A program made the translations under genes and the position numbers. From Planctomycetota bacterium (GTDB lineage: Bacteria; Planctomycetota; UBA8742; UBA2392), in the NCBI GenBank assembly GCA_020638675.1, contig JACKID010000003.1, forward strand, positions 62,001 to 126,000: DNA of 64,000 nt, written 5' to 3'. The notes below the pieces were generated by a model. That model had not been told where the DNA came from. It saw only the letters and a program-made list of their open reading frames with translations, and searched no databases. Shown one piece after another: positions 1 through 8,216 of this stretch (position 1 is its first letter; every line of letters starts with the position of its first letter).

Positions 1-1077
1 GCTGCCCAGTTCCCGCAACGCCGCGATGGAAGTCTCAAACGCCTCGCGCGACTGCTGAAGCCGTCCGGTCTCCAGGTACCGCACGCCGAGGTTGCCCAGC
101 ACGATCGCCTCGAAGCGCCGGTTGCCGGTTTCGCGGTGGATCCGGAGCGCCTGCACGTAGGTGCGCTCGGCCTGCTCGATGCGCCCCGTCGCCGCGTACA
201 CCACCGCGAGGTTGCCGAGCAGCATGCCCTCGAAGCGCCGGTCACCCTTGGCGCGCAGGATGTCGAGCGCGCGGGCGTACATGGCTTCAGCCTCGGCGGG
301 CAGCCCGGCTTCGTTGGTCATGGCGGCGAGATTGCCGAGTGTCGCGGCTTCCAGCTGCGTATCGCCTACCTCGACGAAGATCTCCAGCGCCTGCTGGTAC
401 AGCTCGATCGCTTCGCTTTCCCGCCCGCTCTGGTAGCACAACAACGCCAGATTCCCCAGCGCCACGCCCTCGCCGCGGCGATTGCCTGAGCGCGCGTGCA
501 ACTCCAGCGCGCTGCGGTGGGCCTGCTCGGCCTTGCCGATCTCTCCGGTCTGGCTGCACGCTCGCGCCAGGCTGCCGAATGCGAGCGCCTGCCGACCGCT
601 GTCTTCGGCTTCCCGCGCGAGCTCAAGCGCCTGCTCCAGCAGCGGCTCGGCCTGGCGCGCGTTGCCGGCCAGCAGCAGCGCCTCGGCCGCCCGGCGTATG
701 GTCTCGGCCTTCTCACGCGCATCGCACAGTGCGGCGCACTCCAGCCAGAGGCGCGCCGCGTCTTCAACGCGCTGGCTGATGGTCGCGTGCTCGGCCGCGC
801 GGCGCAGGTACAGACGCTGCGTCTGGCGCATGTCGCCGGCGCCCCTCGCGTGGTGGGCAAGCTCGGCCGCGATGCCGTCGGTCGGGTGCGGCTGGTGCTT
901 CACTTCGCCCCAGGCATCCAGCTCGCCGGTCGGGGGCGGGCCGCCGAACAGGTCCTCGGTCAAGCCGACGGCGAGCGCGTGCAGGCGGGCACGGTCGCTC
1001 GGCAGCTGGACGTCGTAGGCGGCGTCGCGCAGCAGCGCGTGGCGAAACAGGTAGGCGGCTTCGGCCGAGTCAGCCAT
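1..1077 (-). CDS. TPR-repeat protein, 3' end outside window
   Basis: Only the first 359 codons are visible; the frame is open to the window edge. It starts at an ATG (complement 1075-1077). The N-terminus reads MADSAEAAYLFRHALLRDAAY, followed by LPSDRARLHALA. From about residue 130 there are tandem 40-residue TPR-like units with motifs such as LGNLAxxYxxTGRxxxAE. The YLFRHALLRDAAY segment matches the stretch that usually follows the ATPase core of STAND/adenylate-cyclase-linked AAA proteins just before their TPRs, but here it sits at the very N-terminus with no ATPase. The gene at 23990 has the same architecture, so the two are paralogs. A scaffold role in protein-protein contacts is inferred; the partner is unknown. 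Confidence 0.85.
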   Translation of the reverse strand, partial: MADSAEAAYLFRHALLRDAAYDVQLPSDRARLHALAVGLTEDLFGGPPPTGELDAWGEVKHQPHPTDGIAAELAHHARGAGDMRQTQRLYLRRAAEHATISQRVEDAARLWLECAALCDAREKAETIRRAAEALLLAGNARQAEPLLEQALELAREAEDSGRQALAFGSLARACSQTGEIGKAEQAHRSALELHARSGNRRGEGVALGNLALLCYQSGRESEAIELYQQALEIFVEVGDTQLEAATLGNLAAMTNEAGLPAEAEAMYARALDILRAKGDRRFEGMLLGNLAVVYAATGRIEQAERTYVQALRIHRETGNRRFEAIVLGNLGVRYLETGRLQQSREAFETSIAALRELGS

Positions 1078-1103
1078 GGGCGCGGATGATACTCCTCCTG
1101 CAT

Positions 1104-1202
1104 TGAGTGGCACCGGCAATCCTGCCGGTGGAGCTGCGCGTCGCGAAGCTCGTGTCGCGACAACCACGTCGCGACCGCAGGCAGGATTGCCTGCGCCACT
1201 CA
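1104..1202. repeat. Palindrome cluster with 8-bp terminal inverted repeat
   Basis: The unit is bounded by TGAGTGGC (1104-1111) and GCCACTCA (1195-1202). Inside are three hairpins: ACCGGCA-ATCC-TGCCGGT (1112-1129), GTCGCGA-N8-TCGCGAC (1140-1161) and GCAGGCA-GGAT-TGCCTGC (1177-1194). It fills the gap between the glycosyltransferase gene and the TPR gene. The TCGCGA-flanked segment and a CAATGCGAC end recur in the cluster at 48088-48250, so this is a dispersed repeat family. Function is unknown. Confidence 0.8.
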
Positions 1203-1204
1203 GT

Positions 1205-2263
1205 TCAATGCGACAGGATTTCGCGCCAGCGCTGGCCGACGGCCTGATAGCAGAAGTGCTCGCTCGCGTAGGCCCGTGCCTTTGCGCCCAGCGCTTCGCG
1301 TGCGCCGGAGTCCTGCAGCAGGCGGCGCATGGCATCGGCCAGATGCTCGGGCGTCGGCTCGGTGCCGATCACGACGCCGGCGGCCTCGAGCTCAGGTGTG
1401 ACCAGCGCGCGGCGTGATGCGACGACCGGCTTTGCCGCCGCCATGCCCTCAATGATCACGTTGCCGAAGTTTTCGAAGCCGACGCTCGGGTGCACCACCA
1501 TCGCTGCACCGGCGACCAGCGCGACCGCTTCATCGTGGCTGCATGGCCCGAGCAGCCGGCATGCGCCGAGCTTGCGGACTCGTTCGGCATACGCGGCGTC
1601 CTCGGCAGTGCCCGCATGCACGGCCTCAAACACCAGCCCTTCCTCGCGCAGCTTGAGCAATGCCTGCGACCACTCCAGCACGCCCTTGCGCGGGTGCAGG
1701 CGGTTGAGGCACAGCACGACCGGCGCGCCTTCCGCCTGCGGCGCGGGCTCGGGCAGTTGCACCGGGTTGGGCACGACGATGGCGCGCGCGTCAGCCAGCT
1801 CCGGGTGCGACAGGCTGCGCTCGCGGTCGGCCTCGCTGCTGAACACCAGGATGCTGCCGCGCGCCAGCGCCCGCGCGCCGAGGTGCCAGCGGATCAGCTT
1901 GCGCAGGCGATGGTGCGCCAGCGCATCCGGGTCCAGCATCCCGCGCGACGCGAGGTACAGCGGCACGCCGGACTTGGCAGCAGCCTCGGCCGCATAGTGC
2001 GCCGGGTTCAGCCAGACGACGTGGGCGATGATGGCGTCGTAGTCGCCCGCGTGCTGCATCAGCCAGTCGCGCATGCCGCGGCTTGCGCCGGTGACGCGCA
2101 GCCCGGGCTTGAAGCGGTGGGTGGGCAGGTCGGACTCGCCGTGCAGGCAGACGATCTCGGGCTCGATGCCCGCCTGTTTCATCGCCAGACAGGTCGCCAG
2201 CGTGCCGGTGCGCAACCCGCCCGTCTCGGGCGCGATGCTGGGGATGACGTGAAGGACCCGCAT
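1205..2263 (-). CDS. GT4-family (GT-B fold) glycosyltransferase
   Basis: A 352-residue protein of normal length for GT4/GT1-like enzymes. The N-terminal domain opens with MRVLHVIPSIAPETGG, the glycine-rich acceptor-side loop. The C-terminal domain has the donor-binding NRLHPRKG motif near residue 188 and the E-x7-E signature FENFGNVIIEGMAAAKPVV near residue 260. It should transfer a sugar from a nucleotide-activated donor onto a growing lipid-linked glycan at the cytoplasmic face. It lies downstream of the Wzy/ligase-like gene on the same strand and faces away from the Wzz/Wza pair, so a role in the same polysaccharide locus is likely. Donor and acceptor cannot be read from sequence. Confidence 0.9.
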   Translation of the reverse strand: MRVLHVIPSIAPETGGLRTGTLATCLAMKQAGIEPEIVCLHGESDLPTHRFKPGLRVTGASRGMRDWLMQHAGDYDAIIAHVVWLNPAHYAAEAAAKSGVPLYLASRGMLDPDALAHHRLRKLIRWHLGARALARGSILVFSSEADRERSLSHPELADARAIVVPNPVQLPEPAPQAEGAPVVLCLNRLHPRKGVLEWSQALLKLREEGLVFEAVHAGTAEDAAYAERVRKLGACRLLGPCSHDEAVALVAGAAMVVHPSVGFENFGNVIIEGMAAAKPVVASRRALVTPELEAAGVVIGTEPTPEHLADAMRRLLQDSGAREALGAKARAYASEHFCYQAVGQRWREILSH

Positions 2264-2282
2264 GGGGATGGACTACAATTCC

Positions 2283-2348
2283 CAATGACCAATTACCAAT
2301 GACCAATTCCATGCGCGCTTCGCATTGGTCACTGGGAATTGGTCATTG
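2283..2348. repeat. Heptad-period inverted repeat (CCAATGA family)
   Basis: The left arm 2283-2307 is built from 7-bp words (CCAATGA, CCAATTA, CCAATGA, CCAATTC). The right arm 2324-2348 is its inverted copy with two mismatches over 25 bp. The 16-nt centre contains a smaller hairpin, ATGCG-CGCTT-CGCAT. The repeat lies between two same-strand genes. Its right arm supplies the last codons and the stop codon of the upstream membrane-protein gene (C-terminus MTNSQ). Confidence 0.85.
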
Positions 2349-3867
2349 CAGCTCCCTGCTCGTCGAGGCGACGAAGCCCGATGATCAGCCCGGCGCTGGA
2401 CCAGTACAGCACGCCCATGGTGCCGTTCTCGAGCACCGGGTAGGCCTTGAACAGGAACCAGCTGAGCTGCGCGCCGATGTAGATCCAGAGCGTGTACCGC
2501 AGACAGGCGAAGCGCGCATCGCGGTTGACGGTGGCGGCCCGCATCAGCCCGATCAGCGCCCACAGCCCGAGGACCGCGCCGATCCACATCCCGATCAGCC
2601 CGAAGCTGTAGCGCACCAGCGCCGTGCCCCACTCGACCGCTTCGTTGCCCGTGGCCTCCTTGCCGAGCAGCGTCATCACGCGGCTGGACTTGCCCGCGCT
2701 GCCGGTGCCGTTGCCGAGCAGACCGCCGCCGAAGTCGTCCGTGACCGCAATGGCCACGTCCATCCGCTGCTCGACGATGCTGGGCTGGATGCTGGTCCAG
2801 AATGCCTCGGCCCGGTCGCCCTCCATCATGCCCACGAGGATCGCGCCGAACATCAGCCCGATCACGCCGCCGAGGATCAGCCCCGGGCGACGTCGGCGAG
2901 GCTGGCCCGGCAGCTTCTCGAAGCGGTACAGGACCAGCGGCAGGCAGGTCAGCACGGCGATCGCGCAGAACAGCAGCCCGGTGCGGATGCCCGACAGGTG
3001 CGCGCTCATGATCGCGCAGTAGCCCGAAATCCACAGCAATATGCGCTGGCGGCGCGGGCGCGGCATCTTCAGCAGCCCGATCACGAGGCACAACTGGAAC
3101 ACACAGACCAGCGCCAGCAGCGTCGGCGTGGCGAAGATCGACTCGTTGTAGCGCACCTCGCCGCCGCTCTCGAGCGTGCGCACCTTGCGGAACGCCGTCT
3201 CGCGCAGGAAGGCGGGCATGTGCTCGTACCACGAGTTCTGCAGGAACGTGATGATGAAGATCGGGATCGCCAGGTACGCCAGCGCCCGGATGAAGTCGTC
3301 CGCGCCCTTGTTGCTGCGGAAGAAGTTCGACATCAGCACCATCATCGGGAAATACAGCAGCCAGGTGCGAATGCCCGAGATGCCGACCAGGATGTTCGGC
3401 AGCGCCGGGTTCGCGGCCTCCAGCACCACGAAGCTCATCCACGCCAGGATCGGGAAGTAGATGCCCCAGCGCTCCAGGTTGTCCGCCTTGCGCAGCGGCA
3501 CCCGCAACTGCGGCCTTAGCGCATAGCACAGGTAGCAGGCCGCGATCAGGATGTCCTTGCCCAGCGAGATCGTGTACGGCGAGCCGGGCACGGCCTTGCG
3601 CAGTGAGTCCTCGCCCAGCAGCACCACCACCAGCAGCGCCAGCCCGACGCGCCAGTCGGTGAACGCGCCGAAGGTCGCCCCTATAAGGAAGCCCGCGCCC
3701 GCACCGAGCGCCGAGCCCAGCAGCGGGTCCTTGTTGTAGGTGAATATGCCCAGCACAGTGCCCAGCAGCGCAGCGCCGATCGAAAAAGCCAGCGCGGAAC
3801 GCAGGCGCGGAATGCGCAAGCCTTGCGGCAGGTTTGGCTTGGGTCGAAGTGCGGTGGCTGCTTGCAT
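2329..3867 (-). CDS. O-antigen polymerase/ligase-like integral membrane protein
   Basis: A 512-residue, highly hydrophobic protein with about ten to twelve predicted transmembrane stretches, beginning with SALAFSIGAALLGTVLGIF near residue 25. A long extracytoplasmic loop in the second half, roughly residues 170-240, contains WYEHMPAFLRE and is typical of the Wzy/WaaL superfamily. Such proteins polymerise or ligate lipid-linked repeat units at the periplasmic face. Neighbours support this: a glycosyltransferase downstream, with Wzz-like and Wza-like genes divergent upstream. Polymerase and ligase cannot be separated by sequence. The last five residues come from a repeat element, so the ancestral C-terminus was probably slightly different. 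Confidence 0.75.
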   Translation of the reverse strand: MQAATALRPKPNLPQGLRIPRLRSALAFSIGAALLGTVLGIFTYNKDPLLGSALGAGAGFLIGATFGAFTDWRVGLALLVVVLLGEDSLRKAVPGSPYTISLGKDILIAACYLCYALRPQLRVPLRKADNLERWGIYFPILAWMSFVVLEAANPALPNILVGISGIRTWLLYFPMMVLMSNFFRSNKGADDFIRALAYLAIPIFIITFLQNSWYEHMPAFLRETAFRKVRTLESGGEVRYNESIFATPTLLALVCVFQLCLVIGLLKMPRPRRQRILLWISGYCAIMSAHLSGIRTGLLFCAIAVLTCLPLVLYRFEKLPGQPRRRRPGLILGGVIGLMFGAILVGMMEGDRAEAFWTSIQPSIVEQRMDVAIAVTDDFGGGLLGNGTGSAGKSSRVMTLLGKEATGNEAVEWGTALVRYSFGLIGMWIGAVLGLWALIGLMRAATVNRDARFACLRYTLWIYIGAQLSWFLFKAYPVLENGTMGVLYWSSAGLIIGLRRLDEQGAAMTNSQ

Positions 3868-3935
3868 CTGCGGACTTGAGCTTGAGTAAAGCCCACCGAT
3901 AGACGATACTTAACAAAGGGTACGAAAGTCGCCCC

Positions 3936-6083
3936 GTGCCGGACAGCTTTGTTTGGTTCGGTGCATTCGGTCGCTCGACTGTTGGGGTTTTGGTGGCGTC
4001 AGAATTACAGGCTTCCATTGAGCAGGTCCGGAAACTGGCCGCCCGCGGGGAATTCTCCGCGGCGCGCAAGCACGTTTCCGGGCTGCTGGCCGAGAACCAC
4101 CTCGAAGATGACGTCGCGGGCGCGCTGGAAAAGCAGGGGCGCACGCTTGAGGTGCTGGAATCCGTCGACGTCGTTCGCCGCCTGCTGCGTGACGGCGACG
4201 CGGCCGGCGCGGCACAGGCCTCCCATACGATTCTGGACGCCCTCTCCTCGGACGAATACGCCCGCCTTGGCGTGGTCGCGGCAGCGTTGACCCTGCTCGG
4301 GCGCGCGGGTGAGCTCGCCCGCCGCGTGGAGCATGGCGACCGCACCGGGCAGACCCGCGAAGAAGTAGACGCCTTCGTCGAATACCTCGGGGCGGAGCTT
4401 AACGAGCTCAGCCGCGACAGCGTGGACCGCCCGCTCGAAGTCGTGCTGGACCCGAGCGCCGCACCGGCCGGGTACACGCTGGGCGACCTGCTCTCGCGCA
4501 AGCCGTGGCGTCCGTCGCGCAACGCCGCCATTGACGCCGTGCCGGTGTCGCACAGCGAATCGCAGCGGACCAGCGCGATCTCGCAGCCGATGGGCGATTC
4601 GCCTGTCATCGGGCGCATCCTGATCGAGCAAGAACAGCGCGAGCGCGTCACCACCGCGCCGCAGACCCAGACCGAGGGCGCAGCCGCCCAGACCGACATC
4701 TTTGACCTGGTCGGGCGGGCGGCGCTGCAGAGCTGGCACGTGGTACTGGCGAGCATGCTGATCTTCGCCGCGTTCGGCTACCTGGCCATGGCCGCCAGCC
4801 CGGACCGGTTCGAGAGCAGCGCCCTGCTGCAGAAGACGCCGACCAGCAAGCTGCGCGCGCCGGTCACCGGCGACACCGAAGAGTACGTGCCGTCGCTGCC
4901 GTCCAAGACCGTCATCCAGCTGGTGAAGCTGCCGACGTTCGAGCAGCGCGTCAGCAAGCGCCTGCGCGAGATCGGCTTTGGCCCCGGCGAGAATCCGAAG
5001 TCGGGAGACTTCAAGAAGTACGACGTCAGCGCCGAGGCCGTGCACCGCGCGCTGACCGTCGAAGTGACAGACACCAGCCGCGAGGCCTACCTGATCGAGT
5101 TCAAGGCGCTGGCCGACAACCCGGACGTCGCACAGGCGATCGCAGGCGCCGCGGCCGAGGAGTTCCGCCTGGTGCACTACGAGCACGTGACGCGCGAGGC
5201 CACGCTGAACCTTGAGGACTACGAGGCGCGCTCCAAGCGCATCAAGGAAGACCTCGAGAAGGTCTACCAGAAGCGCCTGGCGGAGTTCGCAACCGGCGAC
5301 GTGCAGAGCATCGGCGTCGACATCGAGTCGCGCACCAAGCAGCTGGTGCAGGACATCCTGAAGGCCCGCACGGACCTTGAAGAATCCAAGGAAGAGCTGC
5401 GAGCCTCGCGCGAAGCGCTGGACGAGGAGATCCGCATCGCCGAGCGCCTGCCCGAGTTCGAGCTGCCCGAGCAGGATGCCCGCATCGCCGCGCGCCAGGG
5501 CTTCCTCGAAGACCTCGAGCGCGAGCTGTACGAGCTTGCCCGCAAGCGCAACAACTTCGGGCCGGACCACCCGATCCAGGAGAAGATCAAGGAGCTTCAG
5601 GAAGACATCGAGCTGATCAGGGCCGAGATCCGCGAGCTGGAGAAGGGCTCGCCGGACAACATCGACGAGCGCAAGCTGAACCCGGTGCGCGCGCTGGCCG
5701 AAAGCCGCGTCGCCAGCGCCCGCCTGCGCATGAATGTCGCGCAGGACCACGTGGACTACCTCGAGAAGCACATCCCCAAGCTCGAGACCGAGCTCGAGGG
5801 GCTGCGCGAAGACTACCTCGAAAGCGAAGCCCTGCGCCGCGACGAGCAGGACCTGATGAAAGCCAAGGACCGCACCGAGGTCGTCATCGAGGAACTCAGC
5901 GCCACCAAGGCCAGCGCCGACCGCGAACTGGCACTCGTAAGCCCCGCGGCCACGGCCACCAAGATCGAGCGCGAGACGCTGATCGGCATCGCCGTCGGGT
6001 TGATCCTCGGGCTGGTGGTGGGCATCGGCATCGCAATCGGGCTCCTGCGCCGGCGCCAGTTGCGCGTGGCAAGGACGGCATAG
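3936..6083 (+). CDS. Wzz/GNVR-type polysaccharide chain-length or co-polymerase protein
   Basis: A 715-residue protein with an unusual 270-residue cytoplasmic N-terminal region rich in helices, starting SELQASIEQVRKLAARGEFSA. Next come a transmembrane segment (VVLASMLIFAAFGYLAMAA, about 270-288), a Wzz-like extracytoplasmic region, and a coiled coil of about 250 residues ending with a second transmembrane helix, GIAVGLILGLVVGIGIAIG. There is no visible Walker-A kinase domain, so it resembles PCP proteins rather than full Wzc. The GTG at 3936 gives the longest frame; TTG 3990 or GTG 3993 are possible shorter starts. The stop abuts the Wza-like gene start (6083/6084), indicating co-translation. 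Confidence 0.85.
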   Translation: MPDSFVWFGAFGRSTVGVLVASELQASIEQVRKLAARGEFSAARKHVSGLLAENHLEDDVAGALEKQGRTLEVLESVDVVRRLLRDGDAAGAAQASHTILDALSSDEYARLGVVAAALTLLGRAGELARRVEHGDRTGQTREEVDAFVEYLGAELNELSRDSVDRPLEVVLDPSAAPAGYTLGDLLSRKPWRPSRNAAIDAVPVSHSESQRTSAISQPMGDSPVIGRILIEQEQRERVTTAPQTQTEGAAAQTDIFDLVGRAALQSWHVVLASMLIFAAFGYLAMAASPDRFESSALLQKTPTSKLRAPVTGDTEEYVPSLPSKTVIQLVKLPTFEQRVSKRLREIGFGPGENPKSGDFKKYDVSAEAVHRALTVEVTDTSREAYLIEFKALADNPDVAQAIAGAAAEEFRLVHYEHVTREATLNLEDYEARSKRIKEDLEKVYQKRLAEFATGDVQSIGVDIESRTKQLVQDILKARTDLEESKEELRASREALDEEIRIAERLPEFELPEQDARIAARQGFLEDLERELYELARKRNNFGPDHPIQEKIKELQEDIELIRAEIRELEKGSPDNIDERKLNPVRALAESRVASARLRMNVAQDHVDYLEKHIPKLETELEGLREDYLESEALRRDEQDLMKAKDRTEVVIEELSATKASADRELALVSPAATATKIERETLIGIAVGLILGLVVGIGIAIGLLRRRQLRVARTA

Positions 6084-6854
6084 ATGAAGGCAAGACTCGC
6101 AATCGCACTCGCGCTGCTGGCCATCACGGCCGTCGGCTGCCACTCGCCGGAAAGCTACACCGACGTCCAGACGCTCGAGAAGCTGCCCGACGACCCGTAC
6201 GTCTACACGCTTACGCCCGGCGACGTGGTGCAGCTCGACATCGCCGAGGATGAGGATTACGACTGGGAAACCACCGTGCTGCCCGACGGTCGCGCGACCT
6301 TCAAGTGGGCCGGCGAGATCGACGTGATGGGCATGACCCTCACCGAGACCCGCAAGGTGCTGAAGGACAAGCTCAAGCGCTACTACGTGAACCCGACCAT
6401 GACGCTGTACCTCAAGCGCGTGAACGGGCCGGACCCGATCGTCTACATCGGCAACTTCGGCGGCGCGGTCGGCAACGTGAACGGCAACCTGGGCCAGCGC
6501 AGCAACGGCGGGACGATTCCGTATCGCAAGGGCATGGGCGCGATCGAGGCCGTGGCACTTGCCGGCGGCCCCGGCGAGCCGGACCTCGACGTCACGCCGT
6601 ACCTCTACATCGTGCGCAACATCAAGTCGATCAAGGACCGCAAGGTCTACCGCTACGACCTGGCCGAGGCGGTGGTGGGCAACTCGCCCGACCTGCCGCT
6701 GCACCCGGGCGACGTGCTGTTTCTCGACCAGAGCTGGCTGCAGGACATGGAGCGCGCCATCGGCATCTACGGGCGCATCGTTGGCGCGACGGCCAGCGGT
6801 CTCGGCTCGGCCCTGCTGATCGACAGCCTCAGCGACGGGCGACTTGGGAATTGA
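6084..6854 (+). CDS. Wza-like polysaccharide export lipoprotein
   Basis: A 256-residue protein. The first 20 residues are a lipoprotein signal with lipobox ITAVGC. The region YTLTPGDVVQLDIAEDEDYDWETTVLPDGR is the Poly_export domain, and an SLBB-like domain follows around residues 110-220, ending in LPLHPGDVLFLDQSW. The C-terminal hydrophobic stretch GRIVGATASGLGSALLI could be the outer-membrane helix. It would form the secretion channel for the polysaccharide made by the neighbouring genes. It starts directly after the Wzz-like stop codon. The family assignment is confident; the exported polymer is unknown. Confidence 0.9.
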   Translation: MKARLAIALALLAITAVGCHSPESYTDVQTLEKLPDDPYVYTLTPGDVVQLDIAEDEDYDWETTVLPDGRATFKWAGEIDVMGMTLTETRKVLKDKLKRYYVNPTMTLYLKRVNGPDPIVYIGNFGGAVGNVNGNLGQRSNGGTIPYRKGMGAIEAVALAGGPGEPDLDVTPYLYIVRNIKSIKDRKVYRYDLAEAVVGNSPDLPLHPGDVLFLDQSWLQDMERAIGIYGRIVGATASGLGSALLIDSLSDGRLGN

Positions 6855-6926
6855 GGCGCCAGGCGGGAGACGGCAGGCGGCAGTAACTGCAGTTCTACTG
6901 CCGCCTCCTGCCTGACGCCTGCCGCC
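6855..6926. repeat. Heptad-period inverted repeat (GGCAGGC family)
   Basis: Left arm 6855-6885 parses as 7-bp words GGCGCCA, GGCGGGA, GACGGCA, GGCGGCA. Right arm 6896-6926 is the inverted copy, about 25 of 31 positions complementary. The centre is the small palindrome ACTGCAGT. It lies between the Wza-like gene and the SDR gene, within a same-strand gene series. Confidence 0.8.
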
Positions 6927-6953
6927 TTCGCCCCAATCTGATACAACGTCGGC

Positions 6954-7922
6954 ATGACCACCGTGCTGGTAACCGGCGGCGCCGGGTTTCTCGGCAGCCA
7001 TCTGTGTGAGCGCCTGCTGGGCGCGGGCCATCGCGTGCTGTGCCTCGACAACCTCAGCACCGGCTCGCGCGCCAACATCGAGGGCCTGACGGAACGCGGG
7101 CGTCACGCCCGCACTGATGCGGGCGCGACGCCCGCGTTCCAGTTCATCGAGCACGACCTGATCAACCCCATCAAGCTCGACGCCGAACAGGTCTACCACC
7201 TCGCCTGTCCCGCCAGCCCCGTCCACTACCAGTCCAACCCGGTGCGCACGGTCAAGACCAACGTGCTCGGCACCATGAACATGCTCGGGCTCGCGCGCCG
7301 CACCGGCGCCCGCATCCTGCTGGCCAGCACCAGCGAGGTGTACGGCGACCCCAAGGTCACGCCCCAGCGCGAGGACTACCTCGGCAACGTCAACCAGCTC
7401 GGCCCGCGCGCCTGCTACGACGAAGGCAAGCGCATCGCCGAGACGCTGATGGTCGAGTACCACCGCGAGCACAACATCGACACGCGCATCGCCCGCATCT
7501 TCAACACCTACGGCCCGCGCATGGCCTTCGACGACGGGCGCGTCGTCAGCAACTTCGTGCTGAACGCGCTGCGCGGCGACCCGCTTCAACTGTACGGCGG
7601 CGGCAGGCAAAGCCGCTCCTTCTGCTACGTGGACGACATGGTCAGCGGGCTCATCGCGCTGATGAACTACGACGGCGCGCTCAAGCACGAACCCTTCAAT
7701 CTCGGCAACCCGCATGAGCTCAGCATTCGCGAGCTGGCCGAGACCGTGCTGCGCCTCACCGGCAGCAAGTCCGCCGTCACCGACAGCCCCGCCTTGCAGG
7801 ACGACCCGGCCCACCGCTGCCCGGACATCACGCGCGCGCGAACCGAGCTGGGCTTTCGTGCAGCGACAGCGCTCGAAGACGGGCTCAAGGCCACCATCCG
7901 TGATTTCCGCGCGAGGATGTGA
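6954..7922 (+). CDS. NAD-dependent sugar epimerase/UDP-glucuronate decarboxylase-like SDR
   Basis: A 322-residue extended SDR. The N-terminal Rossmann motif is VTGGAGFLGSHLCERLL, the catalytic pair is Y-x3-K in CYDEGKRIAET (near residue 161), and ARIFNTYGPRM is the typical UDP-xylose synthase/UDP-glucuronate decarboxylase signature. It probably supplies a nucleotide sugar for the neighbouring polysaccharide genes. Odd feature: residues about 45-62 (ERGRHARTDAGATPAF) are encoded by a 50-bp palindrome inserted in frame between the NIEG loop and the FIEHD strand, extending a surface loop after the second beta strand. The stop overlaps the next gene's ATG (TGATG). Confidence 0.9.
   Translation: MTTVLVTGGAGFLGSHLCERLLGAGHRVLCLDNLSTGSRANIEGLTERGRHARTDAGATPAFQFIEHDLINPIKLDAEQVYHLACPASPVHYQSNPVRTVKTNVLGTMNMLGLARRTGARILLASTSEVYGDPKVTPQREDYLGNVNQLGPRACYDEGKRIAETLMVEYHREHNIDTRIARIFNTYGPRMAFDDGRVVSNFVLNALRGDPLQLYGGGRQSRSFCYVDDMVSGLIALMNYDGALKHEPFNLGNPHELSIRELAETVLRLTGSKSAVTDSPALQDDPAHRCPDITRARTELGFRAATALEDGLKATIRDFRARM
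7091..7140. repeat. In-frame palindrome inside the SDR gene
   Basis: Two 22-nt arms (7091-7112 and 7119-7140), complementary at 21 of 22 positions, flank ACTGAT. The word structure (GCGGGCGT next to ACGCCCGC) resembles the intergenic palindromes of this window. It has no stop codon in the gene's frame and is translated. Confidence 0.85.
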
Positions 7923-8167
7923 TGGAAGCCGTCTACATCTACATCTGGAAGAGCGCCGAGGACGAGCAGTCCGTGCACTACTCGTTCAGCCCGGACGACG
8001 GCGTGGTCGGCGTCATGAGCATCCAGCGCAAGACCGGCGACATGCACCTGCTGAGCCCGTGCCCCGGCGACGACACCAACACGTACTACCAATGCGCCTG
8101 CAAGGCCGTCTGGAACGGGTGGGCCGTCGGCAAGCTGCCCGAGACGACGCAGTACATCTACGGGTGA
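7922..8167 (+). CDS. Small conserved-looking protein of unknown function
   Basis: An 81-residue protein starting at the ATG that overlaps the SDR stop codon, so translational coupling is likely. It is polar and aromatic (VYIYIWKSAEDEQSVHYSF; ending TTQYIYG), has three cysteines (PCPGDD, CACK) and no signal peptide or membrane segment. I do not recognise the family. The tight coupling to a sugar-nucleotide enzyme is the only functional clue. Confidence 0.65.
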   Translation: MEAVYIYIWKSAEDEQSVHYSFSPDDGVVGVMSIQRKTGDMHLLSPCPGDDTNTYYQCACKAVWNGWAVGKLPETTQYIYG

Positions 8168-8216
8168 GCGCCCGGCACGCTTGTCCGCGCGGCTTGTTCT
8201 GCGGTAAAAGGGCTCC

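Noticed and set aside
4005..7814. Very long open frame (1269 codons) on the minus strand opposite the polysaccharide genes
   Set aside because: It overlaps three recognisable genes on the other strand. High GC makes long spurious antisense frames common, and its translation is low-complexity A/V/R/D with no motif.
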